Source: an uncultured Clostridium sp. (GTDB lineage: Bacteria; Bacillota_A; Clostridia; TANB77; CAG-508). Taken from it: DNA of 13,630 bases. The notes below the pieces were generated by a model. It made no database searches, was not told the origin of the DNA, and saw only the letters and a program-made list of their open reading frames with translations. Of the stretch, positions 7,344-13,630 are shown piece by piece. Position numbers and translations under genes: made by a program. The DNA is taken from the NCBI GenBank assembly GCA_905200315.1, contig CAJKKA010000035.1, positions 1-13,630 on the forward strand. The letters are read 5' to 3'. Position 1 is the stretch's first letter. Every line of letters begins with the position of its first letter.

Positions 7344-8735
7344 CTATTTTTTCTTTATAAATCTTTTATATAAAAGATAAATTAATCCTATCGCAATTGT
7401 AAAGCATAATCCTCTTAAATATTCTACTTTGATTAAGAAGCTTAATTGTGTAATTCTTATTTTTTCAATAAAAATATAGAATTTTCCAAGATGTAAAATA
7501 TTATTTATAATTGGAAAAAATATGTAATCACAGAGAGGACCAGCACTTAATAATAGTGCAAATAATGCTGTTTTTTCTTGGTAATAATTTTCTTTTTCTT
7601 TAATTTTCTCTTCTAATCCTATTCTTAAAAACTCTATTTTTTCTTTGCTTTTCATAAATGTATGCATTAGTTTTAGCGTATCTTCTATTTCTCCATAGTT
7701 CGAATCTCTATGCTCTATATTTTCATATAATGTTTTACTATATATTTTTCTTAATTCATTATATGTATATTTATCATTCTTTAAATTCTCTATTATTCGG
7801 CTTTCTTGTAATACTTGTAACATCATTCTTTCCTCAATTGCTTGAATTTCTGTTTCTATCTGTTCAGCATTCTTTCCTACTACAATACTTGCTCTTTCAT
7901 TAAAATATTTTTTGTAATTTTTATTTATACTATTATTTTTTAATTCATATTTGTAATTTCCCATTACTCCTTTTAATAAAGTATCGATAAATTTTTTATC
8001 TACATGATAACTTTTATCGCTTTCAATAAAATATGAGCATCTTGCATAAAATGTAATTGGTTCATCTAACTGATTTATTAGATTTAATAAATACAATGAA
8101 AAATTAATTATATTTCTAAATTCTTCATTTCTGGTATCTATTTCTATGTATTTTACTTTTTCTCCATCCATTACAGCATCAACCTCATTTTCTTTTTTAT
8201 GTTTCGGTGCATAATTGACTGGAATAGTCAACCTTTCAAAAATATGTCGGTTAAAATCTGCAAAAACTTTTTCAAATTCTTCAAAATTACTTTCATCGTC
8301 AATATAAATTTTATAACTTATTATGATACTATTATTTTCAAATATCTTTATAATTGGATATATAAGTATATCTCTTTCTAAAACTTTAACTTGAAATGGT
8401 AACATAAATAAATCCAAATGATACATTGGATTTATCCAAATTTCTTGTTCTTGTGTATACATTAATATTGCTTGTTCTAAATTAATTTCTTTAAAAACAG
8501 TATCTATAAATCCTGGTTTAGAAAATTTAGCAGAAACTTTCATATACTCCTTTTTTATATCTATTTCTTGTATTTCTATATTGGTATCTTTTTTAGTATA
8601 ACATCTCCCATAACTATCAATGCCATATACAACTACATTTTCTTTAATTAAATTCATTGAATTTAAAAATAATATATCTTTTTTAAAATCGCCTAAATAA
8701 AAAGATTTATTAATTACCACTTTACTTTTCTTCAT
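7344..8735 (-). CDS. Unknown protein with C-terminal membrane hairpin
   Basis: A 463-residue protein I do not recognise. The first 270 residues are mixed alpha/beta and soluble (for example VVVYGIDSYGRC at 34-45, FARCSYFIES-like strand at 229-239). Residues 285-390 are strongly helical and charged (two heptad-like stretches, about 290-320 and 362-388), a likely coiled coil. Two hydrophobic segments close the protein (about 389-411 and 440-456), ending in a Lys/Arg-rich tail, which suggests a large cytosolic domain tethered by a membrane hairpin. The start has GAGGTG 4-5 nt upstream and overlaps the end of the preceding membrane protein gene by 14 bases, so translation is coupled. The 3' neighbour is a DUF3800 protein. 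A sensor-plus-pore arrangement is conceivable but purely inferential. Confidence 0.85.
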   Translation of the reverse strand: MKKSKVVINKSFYLGDFKKDILFLNSMNLIKENVVVYGIDSYGRCYTKKDTNIEIQEIDIKKEYMKVSAKFSKPGFIDTVFKEINLEQAILMYTQEQEIWINPMYHLDLFMLPFQVKVLERDILIYPIIKIFENNSIIISYKIYIDDESNFEEFEKVFADFNRHIFERLTIPVNYAPKHKKENEVDAVMDGEKVKYIEIDTRNEEFRNIINFSLYLLNLINQLDEPITFYARCSYFIESDKSYHVDKKFIDTLLKGVMGNYKYELKNNSINKNYKKYFNERASIVVGKNAEQIETEIQAIEERMMLQVLQESRIIENLKNDKYTYNELRKIYSKTLYENIEHRDSNYGEIEDTLKLMHTFMKSKEKIEFLRIGLEEKIKEKENYYQEKTALFALLLSAGPLCDYIFFPIINNILHLGKFYIFIEKIRITQLSFLIKVEYLRGLCFTIAIGLIYLLYKRFIKKK

Positions 8736-9123
8736 TTTTCACCTCGTCTTTAATCACATCTCTTTTATTATTTCTATATACTTTTTGTATGAATTTATAT
8801 AATATCATAAATATAACACTACTAGCCAGAATAATTGCACTTACAGTTTTATGTGAATAAATAATTTTTGTTAACCATATTATACCACTTAGTATATAAA
8901 ATAAAACAATAAATGTAATTAATCTTATGGTCCAATGAATAATTGATCCTGATGATTTACCCATAATTATTCCAGAATCATATAATTTTCCTACAAAATC
9001 CCATGCCACTTTTAATGCTATTATTCCTACAATGCTTAATGTAATATAATTATAAATAATATTATCAAACAATACATATTCTCCGGTTATCATTTCAAAA
9101 ACTGGTTTTAATATTTGTTTCAA
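8722..9123 (-). CDS. Small three-helix membrane protein of unknown function
   Basis: A 133-residue protein with three hydrophobic segments (about 24-44, 62-84, 93-112), a Gly/Ser-rich loop at 50-60 (GIIMGKSSGS) and a charged C-terminal tail. There is no signal-peptide cleavage pattern. The start codon is TTG; it is preferred because a near-perfect AAAGGAGG lies 8 nt upstream. The 3' end overlaps the next gene by 14 bases, so the two products are probably made together and may form a complex. Upstream, 69 nt away, ends the Panacea-domain antitoxin gene, with a terminator-like hairpin between. Small membrane proteins next to such antitoxins can be toxins; here that is only a possibility. Confidence 0.82.
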   Translation of the reverse strand: MKQILKPVFEMITGEYVLFDNIIYNYITLSIVGIIALKVAWDFVGKLYDSGIIMGKSSGSIIHWTIRLITFIVLFYILSGIIWLTKIIYSHKTVSAIILASSVIFMILYKFIQKVYRNNKRDVIKDEVKNEEK

Positions 9124-9148
9124 CTAATTTTCCTCCTTTCAACTAAAA

Positions 9149-9183
9149 AGCAAAATACTTAGTAAAAACTAAAATATTTTGCT
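9149..9183 (-). terminator. Intrinsic terminator after the antitoxin gene
   Basis: AGCAAAATACTTAGT (9149-9163) and ACTAAAATATTTTGCT (9168-9183) pair as a long stem with one mismatch/bulge and a 4-nt loop. In the minus-strand transcript the stem ends in GCUUUUUAG. It lies between the antitoxin stop and the ribosome binding site of the membrane protein gene. No promoter is visible between this hairpin and that gene, so downstream expression needs read-through or a promoter inside the antitoxin gene. Confidence 0.7.
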
Positions 9184-9192
9184 TCTATCTTT

Positions 9193-10209
9193 TTATTTAA
9201 CTATATTTAATTTCATAGCATATTCAAATGATATTTTTCCAAATCTTTTAGTTTTTTTCCACCCTTCCTCTCTATGTGACATTTCAGATATATCTGTCAC
9301 ATTTTTATTCTTTAGTAATCTTATTATTGTGTCTATTATTTCTTTTTCACTATCACTTATTTTATCTAGATTATAATTATTATTACTTATTATTCTAGTA
9401 GTATTCCCAGTTTCAGTTTCAATATCTTCTCTTTTATATTTATCATCTAACAAAGATATTTCATCATATTTTTTTTCTATTATAGTAGGGCCAAATTTTT
9501 GATTTTGATATGTTAATCCAGTTATTGCAACAGTTCTTTCATTAAATGATAGCATATCAATATACCATAAATATTTATTTAAACTTGTAATAGTTAGATT
9601 TTTTACTTTACTAGCAATATATGAAATAATGTTTTCTATCTTTTCTAAATCTAATGTTTTATATCCATTATAAATATCAGGTTTTCTATTTAACACTAAT
9701 CTTAAATATCTTCTTATATTATTTTGAACTTCTTTTTTACTAATATTATCTTCTATTTCTTCAGAGATGATTTTATTATATGTTTTTTCAGTAATTTCAT
9801 TTTTCGAATAAGCTTCTTTTACTTTTTCAATAAATTTATCTTCATTATCTATTAATAATCTTATATAATCACTTTGAGATTTTGTTGGAACTCCACCTCT
9901 TTCATATCTATTAATAGTCATTTTACCGAATCCAAGAATAGCAGTTAGCTCTCTTTGAGATATATCATATTTTTTTCTTAAATTAATAATATCTTCAGCT
10001 TTAATTATATTAGTTATATTTCTATATGCTTCATATATTCTTTTATTATTTTCATTTTCTATTTCATTAATATATAAATCTTCATTACATTCTTTGCATT
10101 TAGCTATATTTTTAAATGTATTTACTTCTATTCCTTTAAATTCTCTTACTTCGCTTTTTTCTATTTTATATTCAACTTCTTTTTTACAATATGGACAATA
10201 TACTTTCAT
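9193..10209 (-). CDS. MqsA-type zinc-finger/HTH antitoxin with Panacea (SocA-like, DUF4065) domain
   Basis: A 338-residue composite antitoxin and probable autoregulator. Residues 1-50 form an MqsA/YgiT-type zinc finger with CPYC (5-8) and CKEC (38-41). Residues 73-107 form a helix-turn-helix (IINLRKKYDISQRELTAILG, then TINRYERGGVPT), typical of MqsA/Xre antitoxins. About 190-333 is a Panacea/DUF4065 domain: LNKYLWYIDML (210-220), QNQKFGPTI (236-243), EKEIIDTIIRLLKNKNVTDIS and EMSHREEGW (309-317). Panacea domains are known to neutralise many unrelated toxins. The start lies 1 nt after the stop of the upstream MqsR-like toxin frame, with GAGGTGA inside the toxin end as ribosome binding site, so the order is toxin then antitoxin as in mqsRA. 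The partner toxin may be damaged. The downstream membrane genes are alternative partners. Confidence 0.86.
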   Translation of the reverse strand: MKVYCPYCKKEVEYKIEKSEVREFKGIEVNTFKNIAKCKECNEDLYINEIENENNKRIYEAYRNITNIIKAEDIINLRKKYDISQRELTAILGFGKMTINRYERGGVPTKSQSDYIRLLIDNEDKFIEKVKEAYSKNEITEKTYNKIISEEIEDNISKKEVQNNIRRYLRLVLNRKPDIYNGYKTLDLEKIENIISYIASKVKNLTITSLNKYLWYIDMLSFNERTVAITGLTYQNQKFGPTIIEKKYDEISLLDDKYKREDIETETGNTTRIISNNNYNLDKISDSEKEIIDTIIRLLKNKNVTDISEMSHREEGWKKTKRFGKISFEYAMKLNIVK

Positions 10210-10210
10210 T

Positions 10211-10447
10211 TTAATTCACCTCATCATATTTACCAAATTCATGTACTGACAAACAAACTGATTTTTCTATATTTTCAATTCTGATTTTTATATATAATCT
10301 TGTTTCTTCAAACAAAGGATTAAATTTAAATATCCATCCTTCATATTTAGGATTTCTATCTTCTTCAGGACCTGCAAAACAGTCTTCTACAGTTAGACCT
10401 CTAATACTGTTTTTAACATCTTCATCATTTAAGCCATATTCTCTCAT
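10211..10447 (-). CDS. MqsR-like toxin, 5'-disrupted (C-terminal part)
   Basis: The 78-residue frame from ATG at 10447 matches the C-terminal two thirds of an MqsR-like mRNA-interferase fold: MREYGLNDEDVKNSIRGLT, EDCFAGPEED, GWIFKF, then the strands LYIKIRI (51-57) and VCLSVHE (64-70), comparable to YLKITV...VIVSFKEK in E. coli MqsR. Upstream in the same frame the codons continue without a stop back to TAG at 10535-10537 and encode family-like sequence (KIKKIVD...HFIIARRDKNIEF), so the ATG at 10447 is internal and lacks a ribosome binding site at a useful distance. The gene is therefore probably inactivated or mis-started. It lies directly before the antitoxin gene. Family assignment is by motif reading; a DUF4258-like relative is possible. 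Confidence 0.66.
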   Translation of the reverse strand: MREYGLNDEDVKNSIRGLTVEDCFAGPEEDRNPKYEGWIFKFNPLFEETRLYIKIRIENIEKSVCLSVHEFGKYDEVN

Positions 10448-10567
10448 AAATTCAATGTTTTTATCCCTTCTAGCAATTATAAAATGATCTCCACCATTAT
10501 CTTGATCTACAATTTTTTTAATTTTAAGTAAATTCTAACTTCTAATTTGCCCTCCTATTGTATTCAT
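10448..10567 (-). pseudogene. N-terminal extension of the toxin frame, interrupted by TAG
   Basis: An ATG at 10565-10567 with AAGGAG 7 nt upstream (10575-10580) opens the same frame as the toxin and encodes MNTIGGQIRS before a TAG at codon 11 (10535-10537). The frame then runs open for 29 codons into the 10447 ATG. A second purine stretch (GGAGGG, codons 5-6) lies 12 nt before the TAG. Two readings fit: a nonsense mutation early in a toxin of about 118 residues, or loss of a start codon (TAG is one substitution from TTG) in a toxin starting there. Confidence 0.6.
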
Positions 10568-10607
10568 ATGCCATCTCCTTTTATTTTATGCCACTTTTTG
10601 ATGGCGC
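10568..10607 (-). promoter_or_regulatory. Candidate operator/leader repeats of the TA operon
   Basis: Plus-strand ATGCCATC (10568-10575) and ATGCCACT (10588-10595) are spaced exactly 20 bp apart, and GATGGCGC (10600-10607) is the inverted form, so GCCA/TGGC also make a small palindrome (10590-10605). They cover the predicted transcription start and leader. Antitoxins of the MqsA type bind palindromes in their own promoter, so these are candidate binding sites. The same bases could fold to hide the ribosome binding site at 10575-10580. Confidence 0.4.
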
Positions 10608-10611
10608 TTCT

Positions 10612-10640
10612 ATTTTATCACTATTATTAGTATTAGTCAA
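10612..10640 (-). promoter_or_regulatory. Promoter of the toxin-antitoxin operon
   Basis: On the minus strand TTGACT (10635-10640) and TAAAAT (10612-10617) are separated by 17 bp, with TG one base upstream of the -10 (extended -10). It is the strongest promoter-like sequence in the accessory part and sits just downstream of a terminator, so the TA operon has its own transcription start. Confidence 0.75.
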
Positions 10641-10698
10641 TAATTTACATTCATTATTTTTAATTTTTTGTATGATTTTATTCTAATCTGCAAAAATA

Positions 10699-10747
10699 AA
10701 GTTACAGATTTAATACATTTTCTTGTTTTGTATTAAATTTGTAACTT
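10699..10747 (-). terminator. Strong intrinsic terminator after the zinc-ribbon gene
   Basis: Nineteen-base arms (10699-10717 and 10729-10747) are complementary except for one A-C mismatch, with an 11-nt loop. On the minus strand the stem ends GUAACUU followed by UAUUUUUG. It ends the operon of the helicase and zinc-ribbon genes and insulates the TA promoter that follows. Confidence 0.85.
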
Positions 10748-10787
10748 ATTTCCATGCCATTATACAATATCCATTTACCATAATCAA

Positions 10788-11036
10788 TTATTTGTCAATA
10801 GTTTTATACTTTTCATTTTCCCATTCTTCGTATTTTTTTCTATAAAATTCTTCATTACTTGCTAATACTTCTATTCCGTCATCAAAAAATATTAAAATGT
10901 TGTCAAATTCCTCTCCTCCAAAATGCAAATAGTCTTTACCACCATCGATATAGCAATTTTCACATCTACAAAATACACAATCATGTAAAGTTTTTGATTC
11001 AATTATATCTCCACAAATTAAACATTTAATTTTCAT
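10788..11036 (-). CDS. Small zinc-ribbon protein of unknown function
   Basis: An 82-residue acidic cytosolic protein. The N-terminal half holds CLICGD (Cys5, Cys8), then CVFCRCENC (Cys20, 23, 25, 28), enough for a zinc ribbon, followed by DGGKDYLHFGG (31-41), a D-G-G-x-x-Y-L signature I associate with small DUF-type zinc-ribbon proteins found as accessory genes in Bacillota. The C-terminal half (DNILIFFDDGIEVLASNEEFYRKK) is beta then helix. The ATG is preceded by GGAG at a slightly long spacing. The gene lies 29 nt after the helicase gene and is last before a strong terminator, so it is co-transcribed with the helicase. Whether it acts with it is unknown. Confidence 0.75.
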   Translation of the reverse strand: MKIKCLICGDIIESKTLHDCVFCRCENCYIDGGKDYLHFGGEEFDNILIFFDDGIEVLASNEEFYRKKYEEWENEKYKTIDK

Positions 11037-11065
11037 AATTCCAACTTTCTCCTATGTTTTCAATG

Positions 11066-13024
11066 TTATTCATATTTATATTCTTCGCTTTCTTCAGCTA
11101 CCTGTAAATATTCTATTTGTTCTTCTTCATCAATTGCGTATTGGTAGTTTTTAATTGGTTTCATTTTTCCTTTAATATATTCTGCTAAAGGTTTGTCCTC
11201 GCAATAAATGTAACACCCTCTTAATCCTCGCGTCATTAATACCTTATATGTATTCTTTATAATTCTATCTGCTATTTGTTTTGCTTTTTCTGGATTTTTT
11301 TTGTATAATGCTTTTGTATGTACAAGCGCTGTTTTATCTGAACTTGCATTTTGACTTAAATCAGTTATAATTTTGCCATTTTCATATCTCAAGTCAGTTC
11401 CAATTATAACCCCTATATAGTCAAACTCCAAGCCCTGACAAGTATGTATACATCCAATCTCATTTATCGAATTTTTATCAATTGCCCAAGTCTTTGTTTT
11501 AGCTAAGTTCCATTTTTTTCTAAATGTTTTTGATAATTCAAAGTCAAATTTTGTAGGGTCTTTTTTAGAAATCCATTCTTTATAGTATCCTGCAACAAGT
11601 CTAGATTTATTTTCACTATTTCTTTCAGTTATTAGTTTATCTAGTTCATCAGGTGTATCTACTACTTTAAAATCATATTCCTTTGTATCTAATATATTAT
11701 TTGCAGTTTTTCTTATTTGCAATACATCATCCAACCATGCTATATAGCTAGTAGAACCTTTACATCTAAATTGGCTCTCTAACTCCATTTGTTCTATATT
11801 ATCAGTTTTTACACCATTAATGTCACAACATCTTTTAATTTCTTCAATTGTCCCTATATCATTATCAGTAACCATTTGGTCTTCATCTATAAAAAATATA
11901 GAAAAATTTGCTGCATTTATTATTTCTCGAATTTGATTATTTCCTCTAACTCTTCCAACATATGTTTGTTGTTTTAATCTGTGTGCTTCATCTACTATAA
12001 TTACAGGAACTTCATTAGTTTCTGCAACATCGTATGAATATGCTCCAGTAAATAAATTTCTTACATATTCTTGGTCTTCTGTATTTTTTAATTCTTTGAA
12101 ATAGACATTTCTTGGAGTTCCATTCATCGTTGTATAATGTGCAATTATTTTTCTCTGATATAATTCTGCAAATAGCTGTATTGCTACTGCTGATTTTCCT
12201 GTACCTGGTCCTCCCTTTACTATTAACACATGTTTTTCATTTGTTTTAAATGTTTCTTCTGCCATATTTAATGCTTTTTCATATACATCTTGCTGTGTTT
12301 CTAATAAATAAAATTGCTTTTTTCCTTCTATCATGTTAGCAATATCATCTTGTAATCTTCTTGAAGGGACTATATTTCCATTGTCAAGTTCAAACAGAAC
12401 CTTTTCTCTATCTCCCTTTTTTATATATTTTTTTATAAAATCTCTAAGTTCATCTTCATCATCCATTGTAAAAACTGGTGATTGTTTGAATAATGGATCA
12501 AATTTATTATCAAGTAATGGATCGTTTTCTTTTATAGCATAATTGTGTAAGTATGAGCATGGATGTAATATAATTTTATTTTCTATGACAGGTTCAATCA
12601 AATTACTTAAATAACCTGCATAATTCAATGCTTGCCTTGATGGATGTGATGTTTCTTTAACATTATTTTTGCTAACCAAAGCACGTACTAATAAACTATT
12701 AGGCACTTCATCAACTTTACTCCATTGCTTTAATTCAATTATTATTATTACGCCTTTTCCTTCTTCGCTATATCCCGAAATCATAAAATCAATTCTACGA
12801 TCTGTCTCTGGTACTTTATATTCCACAGCAACTCCTGCATCTTCTGGAATATCTTTATTATTTATTATTTTAACAACCCTTTTTAATGAATTTTCCCAAG
12901 CCGTTTTTTCTCCTGTTTTAACTCCACCTATTTTTTCTCTATAATTTTCTTCAATTTTTGCAACCAATATATCTTTTCTTAAATCTTCAATAAATCCACT
13001 TTTTACATTATCATATACTATCAT
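11066..13024 (-). CDS. DUF2075 helicase with N-terminal PD-(D/E)xK nuclease-like domain
   Basis: Numbering below is from the upstream GTG at 13039 (657 residues). The ATG at 13024 (Met6) is preferred because GGGGG lies 8 nt upstream and the protein then begins MIVYDNVK; the GTG has no ribosome binding site. Residues 65-190 resemble a PD-(D/E)xK nuclease: RRIDFMI (Asp84) and IIIIELKQW (Glu102, Lys104). From about 245 follows a DUF2075 (Schlafen group III-like) superfamily-1 helicase: Walker A GGPGTGKS (276-283), Walker B VIIVDEAHR (346-354), FFIDEDQ (382-388), QFR (423-425), HTCQGLEFDY (532-541) and LMTRGLRG (601-608). A nucleic-acid-processing enzyme with ATPase and nuclease activity is expected. 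Such fusions occur in phage-defence contexts. The gene is 27 nt (to the ATG) after a partial upstream gene and 29 nt before a zinc-ribbon gene. Confidence 0.9.
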   Translation of the reverse strand: MIVYDNVKSGFIEDLRKDILVAKIEENYREKIGGVKTGEKTAWENSLKRVVKIINNKDIPEDAGVAVEYKVPETDRRIDFMISGYSEEGKGVIIIIELKQWSKVDEVPNSLLVRALVSKNNVKETSHPSRQALNYAGYLSNLIEPVIENKIILHPCSYLHNYAIKENDPLLDNKFDPLFKQSPVFTMDDEDELRDFIKKYIKKGDREKVLFELDNGNIVPSRRLQDDIANMIEGKKQFYLLETQQDVYEKALNMAEETFKTNEKHVLIVKGGPGTGKSAVAIQLFAELYQRKIIAHYTTMNGTPRNVYFKELKNTEDQEYVRNLFTGAYSYDVAETNEVPVIIVDEAHRLKQQTYVGRVRGNNQIREIINAANFSIFFIDEDQMVTDNDIGTIEEIKRCCDINGVKTDNIEQMELESQFRCKGSTSYIAWLDDVLQIRKTANNILDTKEYDFKVVDTPDELDKLITERNSENKSRLVAGYYKEWISKKDPTKFDFELSKTFRKKWNLAKTKTWAIDKNSINEIGCIHTCQGLEFDYIGVIIGTDLRYENGKIITDLSQNASSDKTALVHTKALYKKNPEKAKQIADRIIKNTYKVLMTRGLRGCYIYCEDKPLAEYIKGKMKPIKNYQYAIDEEEQIEYLQVAEESEEYKYE

Positions 13025-13051
13025 AATGATTGCCCCCACATTATTATTAAA

Positions 13052-13630
13052 CTATCCTATCCCAAATTTATATAATATCCCCGTTGCTATTAAACTACTT
13101 ATAGTCCCTGAAGCAACATCTTTTAAAAACTCTACCACTTTATTTTTATTCTTCTCTTTACATGCTTCTTCTATTAATTCTATTTTCTCCTTTGTAACTC
13201 CTTCTTGAATTAATAATTGTAATTTACTCATAACAGTCTCAAAAAATTTTTCATCATTTGAATTACTATTTTGTTTAATATCATTAATGTAATTGCCGTT
13301 TCCATTAACTATTATCATGTTTTCGGCTCTTAAACTTTTTGCCTCATCTTCTGTGTATAATATGGCTGATATATTATCATAGATTATAGCATATGCAGGA
13401 CTATCATCTGCGGCTATAAAAACTCTTCCTTTATATTTTATTATTCCTACACTCTCACAATAATCTAATATTTCTTTTTTGCCTTCGTTACATATATCTT
13501 TAGTAATTTTTTCAAATTCTTCACCTTCAAATTCTCCATTATTTGTTATGCTTACTTTTATTTGATTCTTTTTATATTCGAAATATTTTTTCTTAGTTTC
13601 AATTTTTAACTTTGGAAAACCATTATATAT
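13052..13630 (-). CDS. Partial protein of unknown function, 5' end beyond the window
   Basis: The minus-strand frame is open from the right edge to the stop at 13052 (192 codons visible). The ATG at 13318 is internal: the 104 codons before it contain no stop and read as ordinary protein (for example GRVFIAADDSPAYAIIYDN, then EAKSLRAEN), so the gene continues past the window. The visible part has a mixed alpha/beta domain, a short Asn/Gly-rich patch (VNGNGNYINDIKQNSNSN), a helical charged section (EEACKEKNKNKVVEFLKD), and a C-terminal hydrophobic or amphipathic helix (GTISSLIATGILYKFGIG). No family recognised. The stop is 12-27 nt before the helicase start, so the two probably form an operon and may act together. 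Confidence 0.78.
   Translation of the reverse strand: MYNGFPKLKIETKKKYFEYKKNQIKVSITNNGEFEGEEFEKITKDICNEGKKEILDYCESVGIIKYKGRVFIAADDSPAYAIIYDNISAILYTEDEAKSLRAENMIIVNGNGNYINDIKQNSNSNDEKFFETVMSKLQLLIQEGVTKEKIELIEEACKEKNKNKVVEFLKDVASGTISSLIATGILYKFGIG

Noticed and set aside
13052..13318. 88-residue gene starting at ATG 13318
   Set aside because: The same frame is open to the window edge and coding-like before that ATG, so this is an internal methionine of a longer gene.

Overview
The window looks like a chromosomal segment of a low-GC Gram-positive anaerobe, most likely a clostridial member of the Bacillota. The base composition is strongly AT-rich, the ribosome binding sites are purine-rich and close to AGGAGG, and the recognisable housekeeping proteins (PyrG, UvrC, a DgkA-type undecaprenol/diacylglycerol kinase, a DeoD-type phosphorylase) are clostridial in style. 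Genus and species cannot be read from this sequence.

The left part (1 to about 5510) is core genome. pyrG (CTP synthase, minus strand) and deoD (purine nucleoside phosphorylase, plus strand) diverge from a shared region of about 230 bp with an extended -10 promoter for each. pyrG has a leader hairpin just after its promoter. deoD converges on a minus-strand operon that runs PH-domain protein, then uvrC, then dgkA. The convergence point holds a perfect 20-bp inverted repeat. uvrC has no normally placed ATG/GTG/TTG start. The far left edge carries two degenerate palindromes ending in a CYCTACAAT tail, and possibly the start of another minus-strand gene.

From 5508 to 5830 is a gene-free stretch that looks like the edge of a genomic island. 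It has a 16-nt match to the anticodon arm of initiator tRNA-Met and an exact tandem pair of 11-mers. No integrase is present. Everything to the right is accessory.

The accessory part (5831 to 13630) starts with a small plus-strand orphan gene. All remaining genes are on the minus strand. In order of transcription they are: a partial gene of unknown function that runs off the right edge; a predicted PD-(D/E)xK nuclease fused to a DUF2075 superfamily-1 helicase; a small zinc-ribbon protein and a strong terminator; a toxin-antitoxin pair with its own promoter (MqsR-like toxin, then an MqsA-type zinc-finger/HTH antitoxin carrying a C-terminal Panacea/SocA-like domain); an intervening hairpin; and a tightly coupled group of a three-helix membrane protein, a 463-residue protein with a C-terminal membrane hairpin, and a DUF3800 (RNase H-like) protein. 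The toxin frame is interrupted by an in-frame TAG, so the antitoxin may be an orphan. The content (nuclease-helicase, TA module, membrane protein plus putative nuclease) resembles a small defence island. The 6172-9123 cassette is the best candidate for something undescribed.
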